This document shows, in pieces, positions 1 through 7,547 of a stretch of DNA of 64,000 nt. Position 1 is the first letter of the stretch; the number at the start of each line of letters is the position of its first letter. Where the stretch lies: positions 1 to 64,000 of the forward strand of contig NZ_LHPC01000077.1 in assembly GCF_001297125.1 (NCBI RefSeq), read 5' to 3'. A program made the position numbers and the translations under genes. The stretch comes from Pseudomonas sp. RIT-PI-q (lineage in GTDB: Bacteria; Pseudomonadota; Gammaproteobacteria; Pseudomonadales; Pseudomonadaceae). The notes beneath the pieces are model-generated. The model was given only the letters and a program-made list of their open reading frames with translations, did no database searches and was not told where the DNA came from.

Positions 1-112
1 GTGGGGTTGCGTGCGTCGGGCGAGCGGTGGGTGGGGGCGGCGGGCAGGGCGGGGTGGTGGGGCGGGTCGGGGGGGAGGGGGGTTAGCCAGTGGGCGGCGG
101 GGGGAGCGGCAG
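1..112. other. G-rich probable contig-end artefact
   Basis: This stretch is almost entirely G on the plus strand, with runs of five to seven G, and no reading frame here matches a protein that would join the downstream gene. Such degenerate poly-G sequence is typical of low-quality read ends from two-colour sequencing chemistry at a contig terminus. I infer that the window begins at a contig end and that recognisable sequence starts near position 113. Confidence 0.6.
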
Positions 113-404
113 CACGAATTTGACCGCGCATTTCGCCGATGCCCGGCAGACCCGGACGTTCTTTGGGGTGAGTGCCGATGAGTCGCAGGCGTCCGGGATT
201 CGGCCGTACAACGCTGGCGGTGGATTGCAGAATGTGGCCCTGACCCAGAGCTTCGAATTTCCCTTGGCGCCGCACTGGTCGCTGCTAACCAGTGCGAGCT
301 GGATTCACCTGACGGGTTCGGCGGCGGATAGCAGTATCGTCAAAGCCGTGGGAGATACTAATCAGGGAGAAGTGCAGGCGGCGGTGGCTTACAAATTCGA
401 CTGA
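113..404 (+). CDS. MipA/OmpV-family outer membrane protein, 3' fragment
   Basis: Only the last ~97 codons are readable, ending with TGA at 402-404. The peptide carries the pattern FFGVSADESQASGIRPYNAG, then a PHWSL segment and a C-terminal strand ending VAYKFD. This resembles the C-terminal beta-barrel strands of MipA/OmpV proteins, which end in an aromatic residue close to the terminus as outer membrane porin-like proteins do. The 5' part is lost in the G-rich contig end, so the GTG at position 90 is not a credible start. Family members are usually about 250-280 residues, so roughly two thirds is missing. The barrel assignment is from recalled family patterns and is moderately secure. Confidence 0.55.
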
Positions 405-418
405 CCACCACCGAAACC

Positions 419-517
419 CTGTAGGAGCTGTCGAGTGAAACGAGGCTGCGATCTTTTGATCTTGATCTTTCTAAAATCAAAAGATCGCAGCCTCGTTTCA
501 CTCGACAGCTCCTACAG
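419..517. repeat. Perfect 42-bp-arm palindrome (CTGCGATCTTTTGAT type)
   Basis: Arms 419-460 and 476-517 are exactly complementary, with a 15-base loop. They begin CTGTAGGAGCTGTCGAG and end near GATCTTTTGAT. It lies between two convergent genes. A relative with the same core sits at 42113-42202 and a diverged one at 21249-21349, so it is a dispersed repeat. It may also act as a bidirectional transcription stop. Confidence 0.9.
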
Positions 518-530
518 GGGGATGTTGTTT

Positions 531-929
531 TCAGGTTTCTTCACCCTCGGCCAACAACGCAATCCCGCCCATAATCACCGCCACTCCCACCCAGTGCAGC
601 ACGCTGATCTGCTCGCCCAACCCCAACCACGACCCCAGTAAAACCCCGACAAACACCAGCGAACTCAGCGGAAACGCCAGGGACAAACTGCTGCGCCGCA
701 GTATCAGCATCCACACAAAAAACGCCCCGATGTAGCAGGCTATCGCCAGCCATACGCCAGGGTTGACCGCCACGGCCAGCAGCCATTGCAGGTTTAAATC
801 CATCTGCCCCAGTTGATCACCGCCCACTTTGGTAGCGATCTGCCCGGCGCTTTCAAAACCGATCAACAGCGCCCACAGCACCACCGTACCGAGGCGCTCA
901 TGCAGCCAGTCGGTCTTGCTCCTGACCAT
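531..929 (-). CDS. Small DMT-superfamily membrane protein (4 TM), second of a pair
   Basis: The product is a 132-residue inner-membrane protein with four hydrophobic helices, ending in a short acidic tail (LLAEGEET). The pattern LALAFP-like SLAFPLSSLVFVGV followed by GEQISVLHWVGVAVIMGGI is typical of EamA/SMR-type drug-metabolite transporters. It is longer than classical SMR proteins (~105-110) and closer in size to ArnE/ArnF flippase subunits. I place the start at ATG 927-929 because GAGG lies eight bases upstream; GTG 954-956 would overlap the preceding gene by 17 bases. It follows another small DMT gene by about 10 bases, so the two probably form a heterodimer. The substrate cannot be read from the sequence. 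Confidence 0.75.
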   Translation of the reverse strand: MVRSKTDWLHERLGTVVLWALLIGFESAGQIATKVGGDQLGQMDLNLQWLLAVAVNPGVWLAIACYIGAFFVWMLILRRSSLSLAFPLSSLVFVGVLLGSWLGLGEQISVLHWVGVAVIMGGIALLAEGEET

Positions 930-939
930 CGATTGAACC

Positions 940-1314
940 TCAGGCATGGGCGACACACACGAGCATCACGCCCGCCGTAATCACCCACGTGCCGAGCCAG
1001 CGCCGACGGCTGACGGTTTCACCGAGGATCAGTTTTCCAGCCAGCACCACGCCGCAATACGCCAGCGCCGCCGCCGGAAACAACAGGCTCAACGGCGCGC
1101 GGGACAGGGCTTCGAGCCAGACGAAAAACTCGATCACGTAGGCGCCAATGCCGCACCACAGCAGCGGCGCGTTGAACACTTGGCCCCAGAACGCATTCAG
1201 CCGAAACCCGCCTTCAAGCTCGGGCAAACGGTCGAGGCCGAGCTTGAAACAGAGCTGGCCGATGACGTCCAGCACAATGGAAAACGCCACCAGCACAATC
1301 ACCGTGAAGGTCAT
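940..1314 (-). CDS. Small DMT-superfamily membrane protein (4 TM), first of a pair
   Basis: The 124-residue product has four predicted helices. The first carries a membrane-embedded acidic residue (VLDVIGQLCFKLG) and the last two hold the conserved LSLLFPAAALAYCGVVLAGKLILGE pattern typical of half-size EamA transporters. The ATG overlaps the stop of the upstream arginase-like gene by four bases (ATGA), indicating translational coupling, and the next gene encodes a second half-size transporter. The arrangement resembles heterodimeric SMR or ArnE/ArnF pairs. Transport of a product or substrate of the coupled hydrolase is an inference; no transported compound can be named. Confidence 0.75.
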   Translation of the reverse strand: MTFTVIVLVAFSIVLDVIGQLCFKLGLDRLPELEGGFRLNAFWGQVFNAPLLWCGIGAYVIEFFVWLEALSRAPLSLLFPAAALAYCGVVLAGKLILGETVSRRRWLGTWVITAGVMLVCVAHA

Positions 1315-2231
1315 GGGAACAACTCCTCGAACAGCTCGATCAGCGCCTGATTGGTCGCCACGTTGCGCAGCAGATCGGCTTCGCTCCAGCGTTCGGCGGG
1401 CGGCTGGTCAGACTTGGCTTCCCAGCGTTTGAAGGCGTTGCTGAAGGCCGGCGGCGCGTATTCCCCGCAGATGTCGATGCCGATGATTCGTTTGCCGGCC
1501 GCCAACACGCGTATGGCTTGCAGCAAATGGCTGAGGCGCATGCCGCCTTGATCCCAGTTGGTCGCCGCGTCTTCGCTGGCCAAAACGTCCTTGTCGATGG
1601 TGATCCACACCGCGTCGGTGGGCAGGCTGGCGATCATTTGTTGAAGAAACACCGGCCAGTCCAGCTCGGCCAGATTGCGCCAGTGCAGCAGATTTTCCTG
1701 TTGCTGATGCCCGGCACCGTCGCCGACCCGGCCCCAGACCTTGGAGGGCGGGTGCTGCCACGGGAACAGCTGCAAGACACCACGCCTGAGGGCACTGAGG
1801 TTACCGCCCTTGAGCTGCGGATTTTGCAGGTCGTCGCTGCACGGGCCGAGCGTGACGATGCGCCGGATGTTCGGCAGCTTCAGCGCCTGGTTGACCCACG
1901 AACCGCAATGCCGACGCGGGGCGAAGTGAACCCAGTCGGGGTGATTGTCGAAATGGATCAGGCTCACCGGCTCTGGCAAATCGCTGAGGAAGGCCGGCGT
2001 CAGGTGATGGTAATCACCAGAGCCCACGAAGAAGATTTCCGGCTGCGGGCCGCTGTGGCGCGGGCGTTGTTGCAGGCGTTCAACGAAGCGCCGCCACGTT
2101 CGTTCGCTGGACCAGAGCCGCAGTTTCGGGCCGAGGTCGAGCAGGTCCAGGCGTTTGGCGCTACCGCTGTCGAGCAGCCGTGCGATCGGTGCCTGGGCAG
2201 TCAGGCTGTGGTCGAGATCTAAAATGTTCAA
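1311..2231 (-). CDS. Arginase/deacetylase-fold hydrolase (UPF0489-like)
   Basis: The 306-residue protein shows the metal-binding signature of the arginase/agmatinase fold. GSGDYHH at 70-76 matches the first histidine motif, HFDNHPD at 93-99 supplies a D-x-H-x-D set, TIDKD at 211-215 supplies D-x-D, and WDQGG (226-230) with GIDICGEY (251-258) match the later loops. All expected manganese ligands are present, so a hydrolytic enzyme is likely. The substrate is unknown; candidates are guanidino compounds, amides or N-acyl amines. The only start giving the full N-terminal strand (ILDLDHSL) is a TTG at 2229-2231, with a purine-rich stretch about 12 bases upstream, so the start is uncertain. It is first in a three-gene operon with two small transporters. 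Confidence 0.75.
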   Translation of the reverse strand: MNILDLDHSLTAQAPIARLLDSGSAKRLDLLDLGPKLRLWSSERTWRRFVERLQQRPRHSGPQPEIFFVGSGDYHHLTPAFLSDLPEPVSLIHFDNHPDWVHFAPRRHCGSWVNQALKLPNIRRIVTLGPCSDDLQNPQLKGGNLSALRRGVLQLFPWQHPPSKVWGRVGDGAGHQQQENLLHWRNLAELDWPVFLQQMIASLPTDAVWITIDKDVLASEDAATNWDQGGMRLSHLLQAIRVLAAGKRIIGIDICGEYAPPAFSNAFKRWEAKSDQPPAERWSEADLLRNVATNQALIELFEELFP

Positions 2232-2347
2232 GGTCGCAATTCACCCTTGGCACACCCTCCCAGACACCGGCTCCATCCATCATGAAGGCCGGCCGAGCGG
2301 GCTTTCAGGGGTAAATGCAAGGGCCGGGCCAGCCACACACCGCTGAC

Positions 2348-2438
2348 CTGTAGGAGCGAGGCTTGCCCGCGAATGGGCCGCCACGGATTATCTGGTACAC
2401 CGCGTTATCGTTCTTCGCGGGCAAGCCTCGCTCCTACG
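2348..2438. repeat. REPIN, GTAGGAGCGAGGCTTGCCCGCGAA type
   Basis: Inverted ends read CTGTAGGAGCGAGGCTTGCC on the left and the complement GGCAAGCCTCGCTCCTAC on the right, around a ~40-base spacer. It lies between the divergently placed arginase-like gene and glpM and occupies most of that gap. Confidence 0.85.
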
Positions 2439-2447
2439 GGAGATGAA

Positions 2448-2786
2448 TCACGCTTGGAAGCGGAGCCAGACGGTGACCAGCACCGTCGCCGCCATCAACC
2501 ACGCCACCGCCGCCACCGCCAGCGACGCCTCCAACCGCATCCGGTCGACCATCACGTACAACGTCGCCAGGTAGATGAAGTACGGAATGATCGACCACAT
2601 GCCAAACACGATGGTGGTCTTCAAATCCTCCAGCGAGCGGCCCTTGCCGACGATGTAATGCGCAATCAGCGCAAAGGTCGGAAACAGCGGCACCAGTCCG
2701 GCGATGTAATAGTTTTTGGTCTTGGCCAGGGCGGCGAGGATCAGCACCACCGCCGCGCCCAGGGTTGCTTTGAGAATCAGGTCCAT
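2448..2786 (-). CDS. glpM: GlpM family inner-membrane protein
   Basis: The 112-residue protein has about four hydrophobic helices and the characteristic segment YYIAGLVPLFPTFALIAHYI at 26-45, followed by LKTTI and FGMWSIIPYF. These match P. aeruginosa GlpM, a small membrane protein originally linked to glycerol metabolism and alginate production; its molecular activity is not established. Its start overlaps the aauR stop by one base, so it is likely co-transcribed with aauSR, a placement unrelated to glycerol genes. Length agrees with the family (~109). Confidence 0.85.
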   Translation of the reverse strand: MDLILKATLGAAVVLILAALAKTKNYYIAGLVPLFPTFALIAHYIVGKGRSLEDLKTTIVFGMWSIIPYFIYLATLYVMVDRMRLEASLAVAAVAWLMAATVLVTVWLRFQA

Positions 2787-4114
2787 CAGTGGCTCAGCCC
2801 GTACTTCTTCACTTTGTCGAACAAGGTGGTCTTGGCCATCCCCAGTTCCAGGCTGGCCTGGGTCAGGTTGCCGCCGCTGCGCTGCAACGCATCGCTGAGC
2901 AGGTTACGTTCAAACGCTTCCACCGCTTCGGCGAAGGCCAGGCCTTGATTGCTGCCGCTGACGCCGGTCTTCTTGAAGGCTGGCAGACCGAGGGCGAAGC
3001 GTTCGGCAACGTTGCGCAATTCACGCACGTTGCCCGGCCAGTCGTGGCTCATCAGGTTCGACAAGGTCTGGTTGTCCAGCTCCGGCACGGCGCGGTCGAA
3101 GCGCAGGGACGACTGCTGCAAGAAGTGTTCGAACAATTGCAGGATGTCTTCGCGACGTTCGCGCAATGGCGGCAGTTCGAGGGTCACCACGTTGAGGCGG
3201 TAATACAGGTCACTGCGGAATTCGCCGGCCTTGCTCGACTCGTCGAGATCGGACTTGGTCGCGGCGATCACCCGGCAATCCACCGCCACGCTCTGGTTCG
3301 AGCCGAGGCGTTCGAGGGTGCGTTCCTGCAACACCCGCAGCAGTTTGATCTGCAAGGGCAGGGGCATGCTTTCCACTTCGTCGAGGAACAATGTGCCGCC
3401 GTCGGCGTGTTCGATCTTGCCGATCCGCCGCTTACCGGCGCCGGTGAACGCGTTGGCCTCGTGGCCGAAGATCTCACTTTCGAACAGGTTCTCCGGCAAG
3501 CCGCCGCAGTTCAGCGCGACGAACTGTTTGGTGTGGCGCCGACTGAAGTCGTGCAGGCAACGCGCAACCAACTCTTTACCGGTGCCGGTCTCGCCTTCGA
3601 TCAACACGTTGGCGGAGGTATCGGCGACATTGGCAATCAGTTCGCGCAGGTTCTGCATCGCGGGCGAGCGGCCGATGATCCGGCCTTCCAGGGAATCGCG
3701 TTCGGCCAGTTGCCGGCGTAGCGAGGAGACTTCCCGCGCGAGGCTGCGTTGCTCCAGCGCGCGGCGGGCCACGTCCACCAGGCGTTCGGGGGAGAAGGGT
3801 TTCTCCATGAAATCGTAGGCGCCTTTCTGCATCGCGCCGACGGCCATGGAAATATCGCCGTGGCCGGTGATCAGCACCACCGGCAGGCTGCGGTCGCGGG
3901 CCTTGAGCCGGGTCAGCAATTCCAGCCCGTCGATGCCCGGCAGGCGGATGTCGCTGATGACGATCCCGGCAAAGTTGTCGCCAACACGCTCCAGCGCTTC
4001 TTCGGCGCTGCCCACGCCCACGCAGGGAATGTCTTCCAGGGTCAGCGCCTGTTGGCAGCCGAGCAGCACATGGGGGTCGTCTTCGACGATCAGCACACTA
4101 AGGTCGTTGTTCAT
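2786..4114 (-). CDS. aauR: Sigma-54-dependent response regulator AauR (acidic amino acid utilisation)
   Basis: The 442-residue NtrC-type activator has a receiver domain with the phospho-acceptor Asp at 55 (ISDIRLPGIDG), a Walker A GETGTGKE at 174-181, Walker B GGTLFLDEVES, and a C-terminal Fis-type helix-turn-helix (LTQASLELGMAKTTLFDKVKKYG). The sigma-54 contact loop reads NAFTGA instead of GAFTGA. The start is ATG 4112-4114, overlapping the aauS stop in ATGA; the open frame upstream of it does not encode a conserved domain. Family members include DctD, but position beside aatJQMP identifies it as AauR, which in P. putida and P. aeruginosa activates uptake and use of glutamate and aspartate. 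Confidence 0.88.
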   Translation of the reverse strand: MNNDLSVLIVEDDPHVLLGCQQALTLEDIPCVGVGSAEEALERVGDNFAGIVISDIRLPGIDGLELLTRLKARDRSLPVVLITGHGDISMAVGAMQKGAYDFMEKPFSPERLVDVARRALEQRSLAREVSSLRRQLAERDSLEGRIIGRSPAMQNLRELIANVADTSANVLIEGETGTGKELVARCLHDFSRRHTKQFVALNCGGLPENLFESEIFGHEANAFTGAGKRRIGKIEHADGGTLFLDEVESMPLPLQIKLLRVLQERTLERLGSNQSVAVDCRVIAATKSDLDESSKAGEFRSDLYYRLNVVTLELPPLRERREDILQLFEHFLQQSSLRFDRAVPELDNQTLSNLMSHDWPGNVRELRNVAERFALGLPAFKKTGVSGSNQGLAFAEAVEAFERNLLSDALQRSGGNLTQASLELGMAKTTLFDKVKKYGLSH

Positions 4115-6015
4115 ATTGGCTCGGCGGAAGTGAGGCTTACCAACGGTAAACTGAGGACGAAGGTGGTTCCACCGCTGGCCGGGTGTTCGACACCCAGGTG
4201 CCCGCCGGTGGCGGCGGCCAGGCTCGCCGACAGGGTCAGGCCGAGGCCCAGGCCCTGTTCGCCGGGTTTGGTGGTGAAGAACGGTTCGAACAGATGCTTG
4301 CGCGCTGCGGCGTCGATGCCGTGGCCGTTGTCGCGCACCCGAAGGCGATATTTGCCATCGAACACTTCGCCTTCGAGCCACAACTCTGGCAGCGGCTGCG
4401 CCTGCATCGCGTCGAGGGCGTTGCCGATCAGGTTCACCAGGATCTGCTCCAGGCGGGTCTGGTCGATCTGCACCTGCACATCGGCGAAGTCACGATGCAG
4501 TTGCAGGTGGACACTTTCCACGCGACTGCCGAGCAGTTGCAACGCGGCGTCCACCGCTTTGCCGAGGCAGGCCCGGCCTTTGTCGTCGCCGCGACGGGCG
4601 AAGGAGCGCAGGCTGGCGGTGATCCGGCCCATGCGGTCGATCAGTTCGTTGATGGTCTTGAGGTTGGTGCTGGCGACGTCCAGCTGACCGCGTTCCAGAA
4701 CGCGCACGGTGTTGCCGGACAAGGTTCGCAGCGCGGCCAGCGGCTGGTTCAATTCGTGGGCAATGCTGGTCGACATCTGGCCGATGGCGGCAAGTTTTCC
4801 GGCCTGTACCAGTTCATCCTGAGCCCGGCGCAACGTCTCTTCGGCCTGACGGCGTTCGCGGATCTGGCCTTTGAGCCGTTCGTTGCTGGCGCGCAGGTCG
4901 GTGGTGCGTTCGGTAATCCGACGCTCCAGTTGATTGTTGGCTTCCTGCAAGGCTTCGCGGGCGGCGAGACGGGTGGCGATCACCTTGCGCCGCTCGTTCC
5001 AGGCGATCAGCAGGAACGCCACGAGCGCAAACGCCACCGCCACCAGAATTCCCTGATTGATCGCTTCGCGGCGCAAATCCTGCAGCGGTGTGAGCAGGGT
5101 GAAATTCCACGGGGTGTCGCTCAGTGGGCGAGTTTGCGAGAGGTAGCTGATGTCCTCTTCGTCGGATTCCACTTCGCTATTGGCGGGAAACGTCAGTTTT
5201 TCTTCGCCTTCAGCCAGTTTCTCCCGGGCCAACGGTTGCAGTTCGTTCAGCGGAAACCAGTAATACTGCAGGCTGCGGGCGAGTTTTTCCTTGGTCTCGT
5301 CGCTCAGCGGTATCACCGATTTGAGCCGCCGCGCCGGATCGCTGGAGAGAATGATGATGCCATTCTCGTCGCTGACGAACGCTTCGAGGCGCGCCCGTTG
5401 CCAACGTTCTTCCATGGCTTCGAGGCGGACTTTGACCACCGCGACGCCGATGATCTTGCCGTGTTCTTCCAGGCCGTGGGCCAGGTAATAACCGGGTTCG
5501 CCGTTGGTGCTGCCGATGCCATAGAAGCGCCCCGGCTGACCGCGCACGGCATTCTGGAAATAGGCGCGAAAGGACAAGTCTTCACCCAGGTAACTGTCGA
5601 CATCGCGCCAGTTGCTGGTGGCCATCACGCGGCCGGTGGTGTCCATCACGTAGATAGCCCGACTGCGGCTGCGCCGGTTCAGGCCTTCGAGGTAATCATT
5701 GACCGTCTGTCGGTGTTCCGGCGTCGGGTCGGCCAACAGCGTTGAAACGCTGGTTTCGAGTTCCAGCAGGCTGGGCAGGTAGGTGTACTTGCTGATCTCG
5801 CTCTCGACGGCGCGGGCGTGCAGTTCCAGCTGACGCTGGCCGTTCTCGCTGAGGCTGCGGATGCCGTAGTGCTCACTGACCCAGAAGCCGATATAGCCCA
5901 ATCCGATCATCAGGGCGATGACCAGCGGCGGCAGGAACAGATGGCGGATCAGACGGGGTTTCACGGCGAGTGATGGCGGCGCGGCGCGATAGAGAGTGGG
6001 GTCGCATTTCATCAC
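4111..6015 (-). CDS. aauS: Sensor histidine kinase AauS (DctB type)
   Basis: The 634-residue membrane kinase has an N-terminal helix near 27-46 and a long periplasmic Cache-type sensor domain (about 50-320, with DTTGRVMATSNW and YYLAHGLEEHGKIIGVAVVK). A second helix follows (about 330-350), then a coiled-coil linker with ERRITERTTDLRASNERL, a HisKA domain with phospho-acceptor His near 420 (TSIAHELNQPLAALRTL), and an HATPase domain ending in GLGLGLTLSASLAAATGGHL. It is the cognate kinase of AauR, overlapping it by four bases, and lies behind aatP after a REPIN. By orthology it senses acidic amino acids in the periplasm; DctB-type dicarboxylate sensing is the alternative reading of the sequence alone. 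Confidence 0.88.
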   Translation of the reverse strand: MMKCDPTLYRAAPPSLAVKPRLIRHLFLPPLVIALMIGLGYIGFWVSEHYGIRSLSENGQRQLELHARAVESEISKYTYLPSLLELETSVSTLLADPTPEHRQTVNDYLEGLNRRSRSRAIYVMDTTGRVMATSNWRDVDSYLGEDLSFRAYFQNAVRGQPGRFYGIGSTNGEPGYYLAHGLEEHGKIIGVAVVKVRLEAMEERWQRARLEAFVSDENGIIILSSDPARRLKSVIPLSDETKEKLARSLQYYWFPLNELQPLAREKLAEGEEKLTFPANSEVESDEEDISYLSQTRPLSDTPWNFTLLTPLQDLRREAINQGILVAVAFALVAFLLIAWNERRKVIATRLAAREALQEANNQLERRITERTTDLRASNERLKGQIRERRQAEETLRRAQDELVQAGKLAAIGQMSTSIAHELNQPLAALRTLSGNTVRVLERGQLDVASTNLKTINELIDRMGRITASLRSFARRGDDKGRACLGKAVDAALQLLGSRVESVHLQLHRDFADVQVQIDQTRLEQILVNLIGNALDAMQAQPLPELWLEGEVFDGKYRLRVRDNGHGIDAAARKHLFEPFFTTKPGEQGLGLGLTLSASLAAATGGHLGVEHPASGGTTFVLSLPLVSLTSAEPI

Positions 6016-6044
6016 AGATGCCTTGGGTCAACCACAACACAAAT

Positions 6045-6124
6045 CTGTAGGAGCCGGCTTGCTGGCGAATGCGGCGACGCGGTGTGCCTGACACACCGCT
6101 TTCGCTGGCAAGCCAGCTCCTACA
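6045..6124. repeat. REPIN between aatP and aauS
   Basis: Ends CTGTAGGAGCCGGCTTGC and GCAAGCCAGCTCCTACA face each other around a ~40-base spacer that itself contains GGTGTGCCTGACACACC. It separates the transporter genes from the two-component genes on the same strand. Confidence 0.85.
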
Positions 6125-6141
6125 AGGGAGCGGTGTCTTTC

Positions 6142-6876
6142 TTAGTGCTGCAGGATCTTGTTGAGGAAATGCTGCGTACGCTCGGCACGGTGGCTGATGT
6201 CGCCGAAGAAATCCTCTTTCTTGCAGTCTTCGATGATCTTGCCCTGGTCCATGAAGATCACGCGGTCAGCCACTTTGCGGGCAAAGCCCATTTCGTGGGT
6301 CACGCACATCATGGTCATGCCTTCGTGGGCCAGTTGCACCATCACGTCGAGCACTTCGTTGACCATTTCCGGATCGAGCGCCGAGGTCGGTTCGTCGAAC
6401 AGCATGACGATCGGGTCCATCGCCAGCGCACGGGCGATCGCCACACGCTGCTGCTGACCACCGGAGAGTTGCCCCGGATGCTTTTTCGCATGGGCCGAAA
6501 GACCGACGCGTTCGAGCAGTTGCAGGGCTTTCTTGGAGGCCTCGTCCTTGCTGCGACCCAACACCTTGACCTGTGCGATGGTCAGGTTGTCCATGATGCT
6601 CAGGTGCGGGAACAGTTCGAAATGCTGGAACACCATGCCCACGCGCGAACGCAGTTTCGGCAGGTCGGTCTTCGGGTCGGCGATGGACGTGCCATCAACC
6701 ACCACGTCGCCTTTCTGGAACGGTTCCAGGGCGTTGACGCATTTGATCAGGGTGGATTTGCCGGAGCCGGACGGTCCGCACACCACGATCACCTCGCCTT
6801 TTTTGACCTCGGTGCTGCAATCAGTCAGTACCTGGAAGTCCCCATACCACTTGTTGACGTTCTTGATAGAGATCAT
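6142..6876 (-). CDS. aatP: Acidic amino acid ABC transporter ATPase AatP
   Basis: The 244-residue ATPase energises glutamate/aspartate import. Walker A GPSGSGKST is at 34-42, the signature LSGGQ at 137-141, Walker B IVMLFDEPT at 156-163, and the switch histidine in VTHEMGFA near 215. Length and the EMGFARKVADRVIFMD segment are typical of polar amino-acid ATPases (GlnQ/GltL). It overlaps aatM by four bases and is the last gene of the transporter operon. Confidence 0.92.
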   Translation of the reverse strand: MISIKNVNKWYGDFQVLTDCSTEVKKGEVIVVCGPSGSGKSTLIKCVNALEPFQKGDVVVDGTSIADPKTDLPKLRSRVGMVFQHFELFPHLSIMDNLTIAQVKVLGRSKDEASKKALQLLERVGLSAHAKKHPGQLSGGQQQRVAIARALAMDPIVMLFDEPTSALDPEMVNEVLDVMVQLAHEGMTMMCVTHEMGFARKVADRVIFMDQGKIIEDCKKEDFFGDISHRAERTQHFLNKILQH

Positions 6877-7547
6877 ACGGCGAACCTTTTTTGCAGACGC
6901 TTGACCAGCTGCGAGGCGGCAAAGCTGATGATGAAGTAGGTGAAACCGGCGAAAATCAGGAACTCATTGGAGCGCCCGATGATGTCGCCACTGGCGCGCG
7001 AGGCATTGAGAAAGTCCACCAGGCCGACCGCGTAGACCAGCGAGGTGTCCTGAAACAGGATGATGCTCTGTTGCAGCAGCAGCGGGGTCATCTTGCGGAA
7101 CGCTTGCGGCAGGATGATCAAGCGCATCATCTGGCCATAGGTCATGCCCAGGGCCTGGGCAGCACCCATCTGGCCCTTGGGAATCGACTGCACGCCGGCC
7201 CGGACGATTTCGCAGAAGTACGCCGCTTCAAACATCATGAACGCCACGATGCACGAGGCAAACGCGCCGATCGGGGTGTCTTCGCCGGTGATCCAGCGCA
7301 GCACGAACGGCACCGCCAGGTAGAACCAGGTGATGACCAGCAGCAGCGGGATCGAACGGAAGTAGTTAACGTAGGCGCCGGCAATGTTCGACAGCAGTTT
7401 GCTGTGGGACAGGCGCATCAACGCGAGGAGGGTGCCGAGGATGATCCCGCCGACGACGCCCAGCGCCATCAGTTGCAGGGTCATGACCATGCCGTTCCAC
7501 AAGCCCGGCAGGGACGGGATGATGCCCGAGAAGTCGAATTCCATCAT
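6873..7547 (-). CDS. aatM: Acidic amino acid ABC transporter permease AatM
   Basis: The 224-residue inner-membrane permease of the HisM/GltK type has about five helices and the EAA loop EIVRAGVQSIPKGQMGAAQALGM, split here as SIPKGQMGAAQALGM near 130-145, which docks onto AatP. It overlaps both neighbours by four bases (ATGA), so the three genes aatQ, aatM and aatP are translationally coupled. It pairs with AatQ as the membrane channel. Confidence 0.9.
   Translation of the reverse strand: MMEFDFSGIIPSLPGLWNGMVMTLQLMALGVVGGIILGTLLALMRLSHSKLLSNIAGAYVNYFRSIPLLLVITWFYLAVPFVLRWITGEDTPIGAFASCIVAFMMFEAAYFCEIVRAGVQSIPKGQMGAAQALGMTYGQMMRLIILPQAFRKMTPLLLQQSIILFQDTSLVYAVGLVDFLNASRASGDIIGRSNEFLIFAGFTYFIISFAASQLVKRLQKRFAV

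Noticed and set aside
2786..4381. Longer aauR frame starting at 4381
   Set aside because: The extra 89 codons lie inside aauS, are Arg/Pro-rich antisense-like sequence, and the receiver domain begins at the ATG at 4112-4114 that overlaps the aauS stop.
4183..5745. Long plus-strand open frame (520 codons) opposite aauS
   Set aside because: It is the mirror of a high-GC real gene on the minus strand, has no ribosome site or recognisable domain, and aauS carries clear kinase motifs.
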